The notes under the pieces: generated by a model
Told to the model about the DNA's origin: nothing
Seen by the model: only the letters and a program-made list of their open reading frames with translations
Database searches by the model: none
Translations under genes and position numbers: made by a program
Shown here: positions 7,477 through 16,239 of the stretch, one piece after another
How positions within the stretch are numbered: position 1 is the stretch's first letter
Layout of the letters: each line of letters opens with the position of its first letter
Assembly: GCF_001189235.2 (NCBI RefSeq)
Contig: NZ_LFIP02000001.1
Span: forward strand, 558,001 to 622,000
Direction: 5' to 3'
DNA: 64,000 nucleotides
Source of the DNA: Bradyrhizobium embrapense
Lineage (GTDB): Bacteria; Pseudomonadota; Alphaproteobacteria; Rhizobiales; Xanthobacteraceae

Positions 7477-8127
7477 TTAACCTACCTTCAGGCAGAGCTC
7501 GGTACCGCCCTTGAGCGGCAGCGTGATCGACACGAAGCCGTTCCTGGGGTCGCGCACGAACTCCAGGAAATCCGCCTCGGCATTGTCGTTCATGACATAG
7601 CCGCCGACGCGAAGCTGCGGGGCGACGATCTCGATCACCTGCCGTGCCAGCGTCGGTCCGCTGTCGCCCGGCCAGCCGTCGATCAGGATGAAGTCGACGA
7701 GACCACCGAGATCGCGCAGCGTCTGGCGCGCGTCGCCCTCGCGGATCTCGGCGTAGTCGGCAAGGCCGGCCTCGGCGAGATTGCGCTTCGCGGCCTGAAC
7801 CTTGGCCGGCACGATCTCAGAGCCGATCACCGTGCCGCCGCCATTGTCGCGCATCGCGGCTGCGAAATACAGCGTCGACATTCCAACGGACGTCGCGAAC
7901 TCGGCGACGCGTTTGGCGCGCAGGCCGCGGCACAGCAGATAGATCAATTCGCCCTGCTCCGGGTGGATCGAAAATCCCTGCTCGGCATAATCGTTCGGAT
8001 CGCGGCTCATCGCTGGATTGCCGCGCGGACCGCCCGCAGCCGGCCTGGGGCGCGAGACCTGCAGGCGCGCGATGACGGCGGCAATGCGGGCGTCAACAAT
8101 CGCACTGTGCGGTTCAGCGTTGTACAT
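7477..8127 (-). CDS. Class I SAM-dependent O-methyltransferase-like protein
   Basis: 216 residues. Motif I of SAM methyltransferases is AEFATSVGMSTLYFAAAM; the acidic residue binding the ribose lies in VIGSEIVPAKV; DFILIDGWPGDSGP and the C-terminal GGYVMNDNAE fit the catechol/caffeoyl-CoA O-methyltransferase class. Start at 8127 because AAAGGAG lies seven bases before this ATG; the earlier in-frame ATG overlaps the padR stop codon. It is 23 bases downstream of the PadR regulator on the same strand and is probably cotranscribed and controlled with it. Substrate unknown. Confidence 0.8.
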   Translation of the reverse strand: MYNAEPHSAIVDARIAAVIARLQVSRPRPAAGGPRGNPAMSRDPNDYAEQGFSIHPEQGELIYLLCRGLRAKRVAEFATSVGMSTLYFAAAMRDNGGGTVIGSEIVPAKVQAAKRNLAEAGLADYAEIREGDARQTLRDLGGLVDFILIDGWPGDSGPTLARQVIEIVAPQLRVGGYVMNDNAEADFLEFVRDPRNGFVSITLPLKGGTELCLKVG

Positions 8128-8150
8128 GAAGGGTCTCCTTTGCGATTGCG

Positions 8151-8783
8151 TCATTGCTGCAGGATTTCGGCGGCAGCACGGTCGAGGATTTTCGCGATGC
8201 GGCGCGCCTCGGCGGCATCGCAGCCGCGCTTCTGGCGCAGCGCGCTCTTCAGCGCATGACGGGCGCGGTGCACGTCGTCGGAAGCCTCGCCATCGAGATC
8301 GCTGACGCCGGCGAAGGCTTCGCGCACCTCGTCCATGCGGCGGCCGATCCGCGACAGCGCTTCGAGAATGGTGTCCGCGGTGGCGCGGTTCTCGGCGAGA
8401 TGCGCCTTGCCCTGCTCGGTGATGCTGTAGAGCTTGCGCGCCGCATCCTGGGTGACGCTGGCATGGCCGATCTCCTCGAGGAAGGTCAGCGCCGGATAGA
8501 TCACGCCCGGGCTCGGACTGTAGAAGCCGTCCGACCGCTCCTCGATCTTCTTGATCAGCTCATAGCCATGCGCCGGCTGCTCGCCGAGCAGCGCCAGGAT
8601 GACGAGTTGCAGATCCTGCGACGAGAGCCGCCGCGATCCCGGAAAGTCGCCGCTGCCGCCCCGTCCAAAGAAGCCATGGCCGCCGCGGCCAAAGCGGTGA
8701 CCGCCACGGCCGTGCCGGCCCATGGCGAAGAAGCCAAACCGGAAGCCGTCATCGTCCCGGCCGCCAAACATCGATCGTCTCAT
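8151..8783 (-). CDS. PadR-family transcriptional regulator with Gly/His-rich N-terminus
   Basis: 210 residues. A PadR winged helix occupies about 55-135 (DLQLVILALLGEQPAHGYELIKKIEER, GFYSPSPGVIYPALTFLEEIGH), with a C-terminal helical dimerisation region. Residues 10-45 are low-complexity Gly/His/Arg/Phe (GRHGRGGHRFGRGGHGFFGRGG), which might bind metal. Start at 8783 has AAGGA eight bases upstream; the upstream in-frame ATG at 8807 lies inside a palindromic operator and has no ribosome site. Probably autoregulated and controlling the methyltransferase gene downstream. Confidence 0.85.
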   Translation of the reverse strand: MRRSMFGGRDDDGFRFGFFAMGRHGRGGHRFGRGGHGFFGRGGSGDFPGSRRLSSQDLQLVILALLGEQPAHGYELIKKIEERSDGFYSPSPGVIYPALTFLEEIGHASVTQDAARKLYSITEQGKAHLAENRATADTILEALSRIGRRMDEVREAFAGVSDLDGEASDDVHRARHALKSALRQKRGCDAAEARRIAKILDRAAAEILQQ

Positions 8784-8805
8784 TTTCCGTTTCCTTACTG
8801 AAAAC

Positions 8806-8823
8806 ATATCTTACGATATATCG
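8806..8823. promoter_or_regulatory. Candidate PadR operator
   Basis: Two overlapping palindromes just upstream of padR: ATATC-TTAC-GATAT (8806-8819) and CGATATATCG (8814-8823), in an AT-rich patch that contrasts with the GC-rich surroundings. Position immediately before the start codon suggests autorepression. Inferred from symmetry and position only. Confidence 0.6.
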
Positions 8824-8959
8824 ATAGATACTTTGGCGACAACCCACATTTTCGTGAGCTCCAGGGCAAATCGTCGGCCGGGACTGCCGGCTCACCCGAG
8901 ACTTGTCGGCATTGGTGCAGCTGGCCTATGGCTTTGAAGTCGCCCAGTTCCATCGATTC

Positions 8960-9313
8960 ATGCGCCCAAAAACCTTCGAAGCCCATTGCCTGCGCCTGCC
9001 CGCCGCCACCAAGGTCGTGCAATGGGAGGGCACATCGGTGTTCAAGGTCGGCGGCAAGATGTTCGCGCTGGCCGGCGGCTTCGTCGCGAGCACCGGCGGC
9101 TTCATGTTCAAGACCTCGAACATGGCCTATCAGCTTCTGATCGAGCAGGAACTGGCGCGGCCGGCGCCGTATCTGGCGCGCGCCAAATGGGTGCAATTGA
9201 TCGGCAACGACGCCCTGCCCGACGCCGAGCTCAAGGCCTATCTCGGTCAGGCGCATGCGCTGATCGCATCCAAGCTGACGCGGAAATCGCGCAAGGCGCT
9301 CGGGCTCGACTGA
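8960..9313 (+). CDS. MmcQ/YjbR-family protein
   Basis: 117 residues, the normal size for this small double-wing fold family. Visible hallmarks are LRLPAATKVVQWEGTSVFKVGGKMFAL and the C-terminal AYLGQAHALIASKLTRKSRKALG. Family members resemble DNA-binding wing domains, but their role is not established. ATG at 8960 (MRPKTFEAHCLRLP) fits family length; the open frame extends upstream without similarity. It diverges from padR. Confidence 0.8.
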   Translation: MRPKTFEAHCLRLPAATKVVQWEGTSVFKVGGKMFALAGGFVASTGGFMFKTSNMAYQLLIEQELARPAPYLARAKWVQLIGNDALPDAELKAYLGQAHALIASKLTRKSRKALGLD

Positions 9314-9329
9314 TCGGCGCGGCCGCGGT

Positions 9330-9896
9330 TCAGCCACCCAATGGCTTGTCGGAATCGCCCGACAGCAGTTTCGGAAACAGCTCCTTGAAGGCGAACTTGT
9401 CGTCGCCCTTGGCACGCTCGAAGCGCAGCACGACGTCGAAGCGGCTGCTCTCCCATTTGGTCGGCGGCTTGCCCTTGCTGACCGGGATCAGCGGCAGGAT
9501 GTCGGCGATGATCGCCTTGTGCTCCCAGCACAGCAGCACGACACCCTTCAGCGCCAATATGGCCTTCATCAGCGCCGGCTCATCACCCTTGCCGAAATCT
9601 TCGTTCGGTGTGATGCCGCGACGTGCGGCGAGCGCCGAAATCGTCTCGGCGGGACGGCTCGACGGCGGCCGATCGGGCGTGGTGCCCGGCGTCGCGGCAT
9701 AGATCGCATCGGGCTTGGCATAATCGCCGGTCGTCAGATCGGTACCGAACAATGCCGTCCATGCGCCGGCGCGCTGCCAGCCGCGGAGCACCAGCGACTC
9801 GGTATCGGACACACCGTCCGCGGTAAAGCCGGGTCCCGGCCAGGATTCGCCCGGCTTCTCGGCATGGCGGATGATGTAAAGCGTGAGCGCGTCCAT
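9330..9896 (-). CDS. Histidine phosphatase-family protein
   Basis: 188 residues. The N-terminal RHAEK motif (IIRHAEKPGES) holds the phosphorylated histidine of the phosphoglycerate-mutase-like superfamily. Later elements are AETISALAARRGI and VVLLCWEHKAIIADILPLI, where the second catalytic His would lie (WEH). ATG at 9896 preceded by GAGG at correct spacing. It converges with the YjbR-family gene, with 16 bases between. Substrate unknown. Confidence 0.75.
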   Translation of the reverse strand: MDALTLYIIRHAEKPGESWPGPGFTADGVSDTESLVLRGWQRAGAWTALFGTDLTTGDYAKPDAIYAATPGTTPDRPPSSRPAETISALAARRGITPNEDFGKGDEPALMKAILALKGVVLLCWEHKAIIADILPLIPVSKGKPPTKWESSRFDVVLRFERAKGDDKFAFKELFPKLLSGDSDKPLGG

Positions 9897-9984
9897 GTCA
9901 GCCTCGCGTGACAATTGCATTGTTGCGAATAAATTCGGATAGGTTGACTCTATCGCAGATCCGGCTTCCGCTTCATGAACGGCG

Positions 9985-10140
9985 TCACAATCTGCGAAAA
10001 CTCGCGCGATACTGCGCAGCCGGCACGCCAAGCCGTTCGGTGAACACGATGCGCATCCGGTCCGCCGAGCACGCGCAGTGCATGCGAGGCAGCAATGCGC
10101 GCGGTGTCGCTGCGGCATCGCGCAACCATGCGCGGTCTTC
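9985..10140 (-). pseudogene. C-terminal remnant of an AraC/GlxA-type regulator
   Basis: The last ~30 codons read SADRMRIVFTERLGVPAAQYRASFRRL, the closing part of an AraC-family DNA-binding domain of the GlxA type, ending at 9985. Upstream the homology dissolves into unrelated sequence; no ligand domain or first helix-turn-helix is present. A decayed gene between the phosphatase and a small membrane protein gene. Confidence 0.55.
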
Positions 10141-10163
10141 ACGCTGCCGGAGGAATGAAGCTG

Positions 10164-10415
10164 TCATCGGAACAGGCGCAACCACGGCGCCAGGTGAAAT
10201 GCGCTCATCAGCGCGTACATCGGGACCATGCCCTGCAACGAGAACGGTCCCTGCGTGGCACCACAGATCATCTCGGCCGGCGCCAGCGCGGCCACCAGCG
10301 CCATCGCGGCGAAGGTCGGCGCCGCCGCCAGCGACAGCCAGCGCGCGACCATGGCTCCGCGGCCGCTGATGCGGCCTTTCAACCAATCCTCACGTGTCTC
10401 TACTCCGGTCATCAT
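10164..10415 (-). CDS. Small membrane protein of unknown function
   Basis: 83 residues. Two hydrophobic stretches (MVARWLSLAAAPTFAAMALVAAL and GMVPMYALMSAFHLAPWLRLF) predict two membrane helices after an N-terminal cytosolic segment with TREDWLKGRI. Start at 10415 is preceded by an AGAGAG purine run; an upstream Met at 10439 is possible. Divergent from the helix-turn-helix gene at 10505. I do not recognise the family firmly. Confidence 0.55.
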   Translation of the reverse strand: MMTGVETREDWLKGRISGRGAMVARWLSLAAAPTFAAMALVAALAPAEMICGATQGPFSLQGMVPMYALMSAFHLAPWLRLFR

Positions 10416-10479
10416 TCGATCTCTCTGGAGATGATCCATGTCGCCATGTGCTAGGTTAGGATCGGTCTTCGGAGGGCAA

Positions 10480-10501
10480 GAGTGACAAGTGTGTCGGGAT
10501 T
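10480..10501 (+). promoter_or_regulatory. Repeated 22-base motif, copy 1
   Basis: The 22 bases ending four bases before the ATG of the regulator at 10505 are identical to 30494-30515. Core: TGACAAGTGTGTCGGGATT, containing GACA-AGTG-TGTC dyad symmetry. Both copies lie between a reverse-strand gene and a forward-strand regulator. Possible operator or conserved 5' UTR element. Confidence 0.5.
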
Positions 10502-10504
10502 CGA

Positions 10505-11725
10505 ATGGATTCGCTGATTACGGCAGCGGCGCGCGCGCTCGCGGCGGGTGATCCCCTCGGCGCACTGAAACGGGTGGCCCTGCGCGACGATGCGCCGGCG
10601 CTGGCGCTGCGCGGCATCGCGATGGCCCGGCTCGGCGATTTCGCCCGCGCCAAGGAGCTGTTGCGGCGCGCGGGCCGCGGCTTCGGTCCGCGTGAAGCGG
10701 TCGCGCGGGCGCGCTGCGTGGTGGCCGAAGCGGAAATCGCGCTGGTGTCGCGCGACCTGTCATTTCCCAGCAAGAGCCTCGCCGCGGCGCGGGCAACGCT
10801 CGGGGCACACGGCGACGCGCTCAACGCCGCGCACGCCGGCTATCTCGAGATCCGCCGCCTGCTGTTGATCGGGAGCCTCGATGCGGCCGAGCGCATGCTC
10901 GATGACCTCGACCCGGCGCCCTTCCCGCCGGCGCTGCGGGTCGGGCATGAACTGGTGGTCGCCGGAATCGCGATGCGGCGGCTGCGGACCAAGCTGGCGC
11001 GCGAGGCGCTGGCACGGGCAAGGGATGCCGCACGGCGCGCCCGCATCGCCGCGCTTGCGGCCGAGGTCGAAAGCACCGCTCACCTGCTCGCCACGCCCGC
11101 GGCACGCCTGATCGCGCGCGGTCACGAGCGGCCTCTGCTGCTCGAAGAGGTCGAGGCGCTGATGGCATCGGAGGCACTCGTCGTCGATGCCTGCCGCTAC
11201 GTCGTGCGCGACAGCGGCACCACGGTCTCGCTGACACGACGGCCGGTGCTGTTTGCGCTCGCCCGCGCGCTTGGCGAAGCGTGGCCGCAGGACGTCTCGC
11301 GTGCCACGCTGATCGCGCGCGCGTTCCGCGGCAAGCACGCCGATGAATCGCACAGGGCACGTCTGCGAGTCGAGATCGGACGGTTGCGCCGGGCCTTGCT
11401 GCCGCTCGCCGATCTCAGCGCGACGCCTGACGGCTTCGTGCTGGAGCCGCATGGCCGCCGCGAGGTCAGCGTGCTGGCACTGCCGGTCGAGGAGGAGCAT
11501 GCGGCGGTGCTGGCCTTCCTCGCCGATGGCGAGGCCTGGTCGAGCTCGGCGCTAGCGGTGGCGCTGGGCGCGAGCCAGCGCACGGTGCAGCGCGCACTCG
11601 ACGCGCTGGCCGCCACGGGCAAGGTGCAGTCGGTCGGCCGCGCCCGCGCCCGACGCTGGATGACGCCGCCGGTGCCGGGATTCACGACGACGTTGTTACT
11701 CCCTGCCCCGCTGCCGAACGGCTAG
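10505..11725 (+). CDS. Helix-turn-helix regulator with TPR-like N-terminal region
   Basis: 406 residues. The first ~200 are Ala/Arg-rich helical repeats resembling TPRs (ALALRGIAMARLGDFARAKELLRRAG). The middle has a winged-helix-like region (RPVLFALARALGEAWPQDVSRATLIARAF). The C-terminus ends in a clear helix-turn-helix (SSALAVALGASQRTVQRALDALAATGKVQSVGRARARRWM). Probably a transcriptional regulator; target unknown, with the downstream beta-propeller gene and the divergent membrane protein as candidates. The start lies only four bases after the repeated 22-base motif. Confidence 0.7.
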   Translation: MDSLITAAARALAAGDPLGALKRVALRDDAPALALRGIAMARLGDFARAKELLRRAGRGFGPREAVARARCVVAEAEIALVSRDLSFPSKSLAAARATLGAHGDALNAAHAGYLEIRRLLLIGSLDAAERMLDDLDPAPFPPALRVGHELVVAGIAMRRLRTKLAREALARARDAARRARIAALAAEVESTAHLLATPAARLIARGHERPLLLEEVEALMASEALVVDACRYVVRDSGTTVSLTRRPVLFALARALGEAWPQDVSRATLIARAFRGKHADESHRARLRVEIGRLRRALLPLADLSATPDGFVLEPHGRREVSVLALPVEEEHAAVLAFLADGEAWSSSALAVALGASQRTVQRALDALAATGKVQSVGRARARRWMTPPVPGFTTTLLLPAPLPNG

Positions 11726-11740
11726 AATCAGGCAGCAATC

Positions 11741-11803
11741 AAAAGCGTTTTCGAGCGAAGTGGGTATCGGTTCGCGTGAAGAAAACGCGTCAAAACAGGA
11801 ATC
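11741..11803. repeat. Palindromic intergenic repeat (Bradyrhizobium type)
   Basis: GCGTTTTC (11745-11752) is complementary to GAAAACGC (11781-11788), with an inner GCGAA/TTCGC pair around GTGGGTATCGG. I recognise this sequence type as a dispersed palindromic element common between Bradyrhizobium genes. It sits just upstream of the ribosome site of the next gene, so it may be in its leader. Confidence 0.6.
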
Positions 11804-11814
11804 TGGAGCGCCGC

Positions 11815-12459
11815 ATGAAGAAGTCCGAGGCCGAGATCATCCGGGAATATGCCTTCGAAGGCGTCGAGAGCGTGGGCGGCGTCAGCTTCGACGGCAAGCA
11901 GGTCTGGTTCGCGGCCGGAGGCCAGCTGATCGCCTTCGATCCCGACAGCGGCAATACCACCCGCACTCTCGATATCGCGGCCCATGCCGGCACCGCGTTC
12001 GACGGCAAGCACCTCTATCAGATCGCCGAGGACCGTATCCTGAAGATCGAGCCGAACAGCGGACGCGTGGTGTCCACGATCCCCTCGCCCGGCGGCGGCC
12101 GCGACTCGGGGCTTGCCTGGGCGGAAGGCTCGCTGTGGGTCGGCCAGTATCGCGACCGCACCATCGTTCAGGTCGATCCGGAAACCGGCAAGGTTTTGCG
12201 CACCATCGAAAGCAACCGGTTCGTCACCGGCGTCTCCTGGGTCGATGGCGAACTCTGGCACGGCACCTGGGAAGAGGACCAGAGCGACGTCAGGCGGATC
12301 GATCCGCAGACCGGCGAGGTGATGGAACGGCTCGAGATGCCGAAGGGCGTGTTCGTCTCGGGGCTCGAATCCGACGGCAAGGACCGGTTCTTCTGCGGCA
12401 GCGGCTCGACCAACAACAAGGTGCGCGCCATCCGGCGGCCGAAACGCAGCCGCGCGTGA
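11815..12459 (+). CDS. Beta-propeller protein (glutamine cyclotransferase/Vgb-like)
   Basis: 214 residues made of repeated ~40-residue blades with a WF/WVG and D-P-x-T-G-K-V pattern (GKQVWFAAGGQLIAFDPDSG, GSLWVGQYRDRTIVQVDPETGKVLRTIE, GELWHGTWEEDQSDVRRIDPQTGEVMERLEMP). This resembles glutaminyl-peptide cyclotransferase-like and virginiamycin-lyase-like propellers, but catalytic residues cannot be assigned. No signal peptide, so probably cytosolic. ATG at 11815 follows GGAG. Confidence 0.7.
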   Translation: MKKSEAEIIREYAFEGVESVGGVSFDGKQVWFAAGGQLIAFDPDSGNTTRTLDIAAHAGTAFDGKHLYQIAEDRILKIEPNSGRVVSTIPSPGGGRDSGLAWAEGSLWVGQYRDRTIVQVDPETGKVLRTIESNRFVTGVSWVDGELWHGTWEEDQSDVRRIDPQTGEVMERLEMPKGVFVSGLESDGKDRFFCGSGSTNNKVRAIRRPKRSRA

Positions 12460-12487
12460 AGCAGAGGGCTTGACACGCGCACCAGCC

Positions 12488-13702
12488 TCACGCTGGCACC
12501 GGCACCGCCGCGGGCCGCGCCGCCATCGGCCGGAAGGTCATCATGATCAGGAACGCGCCGAGGCCGACGGCCCAGGAGCCGACATAGAGCCACGTATAGC
12601 TCGCGAAAGTGTCGTAGATCAGGCCGCCGGCCAACGGACCAGTCGCCATGCCGAGGCTGCCGGCCATCGCTGTGCCGCCGATCACGGTGCCAAGCATCCG
12701 CAGTGGGAAATTCTCGCGGATCAGCACGGAATACAGCGGCATGGTGCCGGCATAGATGAAGCCGAAGATCGCCGCGACGGCGTAGAACGCGGCAAGCTCG
12801 CGCACGAAGACGTAGCCGAGCGCGCCGAACGCCTGCGCCAGCAGCCCCAGCACCAGCACGCGCTTGGCGCCGAAACGGTCACCGAGCAGGCCGAAGGCGA
12901 TGCGGCCGCCCATGCCGGCGAGCCCTTCCACGCTGTAGATCGTCACCGCCGCGACCATCGGAATGCCGCAGGTGACCGCGTAGCTCACCGTGTGGATGAT
13001 CGGTCCGGAATGGGTGGCGCAGCAGAAGAAATTGGTCGCGATCAGGATGATGAATTGCGGCGAGCGCAGCGCCTGCGCCAATGACATCGGCGGCTCACCG
13101 CTCGTGCTCGCCACTTCAGCATGGCCGCCATGCAGCGCCGGCGGACGGCGCACCAGAAACGAGACCGGGATCATGATCGCGCCGACCACGCCTGAGATGA
13201 TCAGCATCGACGTCCGCCAGTCCTGATGGGAGATCAGCCAGGCCGCGAGCGGCGACATCGTCATCGGCGCCATGCCCATGCCGGCCGACACCAGCGAGAC
13301 GGCAAGGCTGCGATGGGTGTCGAACCAGCCGGTGACGCAGGCCATCATCGGGGCGAAGATCGCGGCCGTCGCCGCGCCGACCAGCGCCCCGAACAGAAAC
13401 TGAAATGCCAGCAGCGACGGTGCCTGGCTTGCCAGTGCGAGGCTCGCCGCCAACACGACCGATCCGGTCAGCACCACCGGGAGCGGCCCGAAGCGGTCGG
13501 ACAGCGTGCCCCAGATCATGCTGGTGAAGGCCATTGCGAGGAAGCCGATCGTCATCGCGCTGGAGATGCCGGTCACCGACCAGCCGGTCTCCCGCGCCAT
13601 CGGCTGCAGGAACACCGGCAGCGAAAACATGCCGCCGATCGCGACGCAACCAAGCAGGCCGCCGGCTGCGACAATCACCCAGCGATAGGTCGAGTTGGTC
13701 AT
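12488..13702 (-). CDS. MFS transporter (oxalate/formate antiporter-like)
   Basis: 404 residues with about 12 hydrophobic segments. The loop 2-3 signature is GTLSDRFGPLPVVL, repeated in the second half as FGLLGDRFGAKRVLVLG. Opening FSLPVFLQPMARETGW and the overall form resemble the OFA/monocarboxylate branch of the major facilitator superfamily. Start at 13702 (MTNSTYRWVIVAAGG) follows GGAG. Converges with the propeller gene. Substrate unknown; an organic acid is a guess from family. Confidence 0.8.
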   Translation of the reverse strand: MTNSTYRWVIVAAGGLLGCVAIGGMFSLPVFLQPMARETGWSVTGISSAMTIGFLAMAFTSMIWGTLSDRFGPLPVVLTGSVVLAASLALASQAPSLLAFQFLFGALVGAATAAIFAPMMACVTGWFDTHRSLAVSLVSAGMGMAPMTMSPLAAWLISHQDWRTSMLIISGVVGAIMIPVSFLVRRPPALHGGHAEVASTSGEPPMSLAQALRSPQFIILIATNFFCCATHSGPIIHTVSYAVTCGIPMVAAVTIYSVEGLAGMGGRIAFGLLGDRFGAKRVLVLGLLAQAFGALGYVFVRELAAFYAVAAIFGFIYAGTMPLYSVLIRENFPLRMLGTVIGGTAMAGSLGMATGPLAGGLIYDTFASYTWLYVGSWAVGLGAFLIMMTFRPMAARPAAVPVPA

Positions 13703-13907
13703 TCCAGAGCTCCCATGCAGTGCGTTCCGGCTGAAAGACGAACGGACCGGCCTGGAACCGACAGCCACCGCGCGCGCCAGCTCATTTTTTTCGAAGTCGG
13801 AAGGCCGCAGCAGTTGAAACGCGATCATGGTGTCGGGCGGCCCCGCGACGGGAGGGGTTCCTTTTTGCGCGCCGCCGGTGTTTCCTCCATCACGGCGGAG
13901 AACGGGC

Positions 13908-14717
13908 ATGCAGGGATCGCTGGGAGAGAAGATCGGCGATGGACTTTTCGCTGATGTCTACGCTTGGGCGCCCGGTCAGGTCGTCAAGCTGTCCAAGCCA
14001 GGTATCCCGCAATGGGTCGTCCAGCACGAGGCGCAAATGACCCCCGCGGTCTTCGCCGGCGGCGGCCCAGCGCCGGAGGTGCTCGGCGAAGTTGCCCTGG
14101 ACGGGCGCTTCGGCATCGTGCTGCCGCGGTTCGATGGGCCGACCCTGATGCAGGCTACGCGCACCGGCGCCGTCACGCATGAACAAGCTGGCGCAATCCT
14201 TGCGGCGCTCTGCCTCGCCGTTCACAAGACGCGGCCACCGCCGGACGCACTCTCGTTGCGCGAGGCAATGGACGCCCGATTGCGGTTCGGCGGCAGCGTA
14301 CTTCCGGAGCGCATCACCACTGGCGTCCTCGCGCTGATCGAGCACCTCGCAGCCGATGACGTGCTGTGCCATTCCGATCTTCACCCCGGCAACGTGATCA
14401 TGACAGCGCAGGGTCCGAGACTGATCGACTGGCTCGGCGCGACCCGCGCGCCTGCCGCCTACGAGATTGCGCAGTGCCATGTCTTGCTCGCCGAGCTTGG
14501 CCCGGACTACGCCGACGATCCGGTGCGGGCCACGGTCAATTCGGCTCTGCAGGCGGAGTATGCGCGGCTGGCCGGCATGCCCCCTGCGGCGCTGACCGCG
14601 GCGATGCAGCCCTATTTGCCGATCGTCCGCGTCTTCCTTCTGCTCGGCGGGGCCTTGCCCGAGATGCGGGAGCGGCTGATCCAGCGCGTCGAGGCGGCCC
14701 TGCGCTCGGAAGACTGA
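13908..14717 (+). CDS. Aminoglycoside-phosphotransferase-like kinase
   Basis: 269 residues with the APH/choline-kinase fold. The catalytic loop is LCHSDLHPGNVIM (Ser instead of Gly before the Asp) and the metal-binding motif is LIDWLGATRAPAAYEIA. The N-lobe has a shortened glycine loop (GDGLFADVYAW) and a Lys in QVVKLSKPG. Such proteins phosphorylate small molecules; the substrate cannot be inferred. ATG at 13908 follows GGAG. Diverges from the MFS gene upstream. Confidence 0.75.
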   Translation: MQGSLGEKIGDGLFADVYAWAPGQVVKLSKPGIPQWVVQHEAQMTPAVFAGGGPAPEVLGEVALDGRFGIVLPRFDGPTLMQATRTGAVTHEQAGAILAALCLAVHKTRPPPDALSLREAMDARLRFGGSVLPERITTGVLALIEHLAADDVLCHSDLHPGNVIMTAQGPRLIDWLGATRAPAAYEIAQCHVLLAELGPDYADDPVRATVNSALQAEYARLAGMPPAALTAAMQPYLPIVRVFLLLGGALPEMRERLIQRVEAALRSED

Positions 14718-14864
14718 ATTGTGCTTCGCGTGGTGGAGCTTCTAGTCTCGCGCAGGTCGACCTAGCTGACGCCGGCCCAGGGTCCGCCACGGGTCACAAG
14801 ACGATATCCCAGACGTCAGATTGGGTGTCGGCTTCGCCCCTGAAAGCGGGCGTCGGGCGTGCTG

Positions 14865-16031
14865 TCAGCGACCAGCCAGATTGCATCCAGGCTGCGGCGT
14901 TATGGCGCCGAGCGCACGGACCTGCACCAGTTCCGTCCCTTGCGTCCTGGCGATGAACATGTTCATCGCCACGTGATGATCCTGGCGGAGTGTCACCGGG
15001 CCGGTCGGCGATGCAATGGTGAGGCCGGCCATCGCGTCGATGATGGCCTCCTTGTCGAGCTTGCCGGCCTTCTCGGCCGCGGCCTTGAGCGCGATCAGGG
15101 TGTTGTAGTGCGTCATCACATAGTTCGACACCGCGACGCCGGGGTTCGCGGCAGCGCGGGCCTTCGCCACGAACGCCCTGACCGCGGGATCCGCGCTCGC
15201 CGCGACCGCCGGCACCACCGTGACCATGTTCTGACCCTTGCCGCGGAAGATGCCGAGATCGACCTCGGACAGTCCGAGGAAGGCCACGGTCATGTCCTTC
15301 AGCAATCCGGCCTCGTCGGCCTGCCGGATAAAGTCCATGCCGTCGCCCTTCAGCGCAAACAGCAGCACCTTCGCCTTGCTCGCCGCGATCTCCCTGATCA
15401 GCGGCGAGAAATCGGACTCGGTCCCCAGCGTATATTTGGTCTCGACCACCTTGCCGCCGAGCCGCTCGATCAAGGGCTGCGCGATGCTGAACATCTGATG
15501 CGGCCAGACCCGGTCGGCGCCGAGCAGGAAATACGTGTCGCCGTAGGTCTGCGTCATGTAGGGCAGCAGCTGGCCGAGTTCCTGGTTCGGCACCGCGCCG
15601 AACGAAAACAGATAGCGGCTGCATTTGCCGCCCTCGTAATTGGTGGCGTAGAGCAGCGGCGTCTTCGAACTCTCGGCAAGCGGCACCAGCGCATTCAGGT
15701 TGCGCGAGGTGATCGGACCGACCACCGCCAGCACGCCGTCTTTCTCGACCAGCGAACGCATCGCCTCGGCGGCCGACTCCGGCCGCGTCTTGTCGTCGGC
15801 ATAGATCACCTCGACCGGCCTGCCGAGAATGCCGCCCGCGGCGTTGATTTCCCCAGCGGCGAGATCGAGCCCGAGCCTGGCCTGCTGACCGTAGAGCTCG
15901 ACGCCACCGGAAAACGGCAACACCGCGCCGATACGGATCGGTTCGGCGGGGTCAGCAGCACGTGACGGCTGAAGCGTCGCGCCGCAGAGCACCAGTGCGA
16001 GCGTGATGCAGGTGATCGAGCCTGATGCCAT
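14865..16031 (-). CDS. ABC transporter periplasmic substrate-binding protein (LivK/amide type)
   Basis: 388 residues with an N-terminal signal peptide (ITCITLALVLCGATLQPSRA, cleaved near residue 25) and the Periplasmic-binding type I fold of branched-chain amino acid, urea and amide receptors (IRIGAVLPFSGGVELYGQQARLGLDLAAGEINAAGGILGRPVEVIYADDKTRPESA; VVGPITSRNLNALVPLAE). No permease or ATPase genes adjoin it, so it is an orphan receptor that must use components encoded elsewhere. Confidence 0.85.
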   Translation of the reverse strand: MASGSITCITLALVLCGATLQPSRAADPAEPIRIGAVLPFSGGVELYGQQARLGLDLAAGEINAAGGILGRPVEVIYADDKTRPESAAEAMRSLVEKDGVLAVVGPITSRNLNALVPLAESSKTPLLYATNYEGGKCSRYLFSFGAVPNQELGQLLPYMTQTYGDTYFLLGADRVWPHQMFSIAQPLIERLGGKVVETKYTLGTESDFSPLIREIAASKAKVLLFALKGDGMDFIRQADEAGLLKDMTVAFLGLSEVDLGIFRGKGQNMVTVVPAVAASADPAVRAFVAKARAAANPGVAVSNYVMTHYNTLIALKAAAEKAGKLDKEAIIDAMAGLTIASPTGPVTLRQDHHVAMNMFIARTQGTELVQVRALGAITPQPGCNLAGR

Positions 16032-16239
16032 GTGCGCCTTCCCTTCGAGCAGAATACAACGATGCTTGATCGAGATTATCGGCGCGGCGCTGAAGAATTC
16101 GTCAAGCGCACCTCGTTTGCGTCACATTCGATGCTATGCTCGTCATGCGCGTCGAGACATCTCCGCGCCTTCCCCAGGGCTTCAGGCTTATCGAGCAGCC
16201 CGCATCAGCGGGGCGCCGGCTTGCGCCTTGTGACGATTG

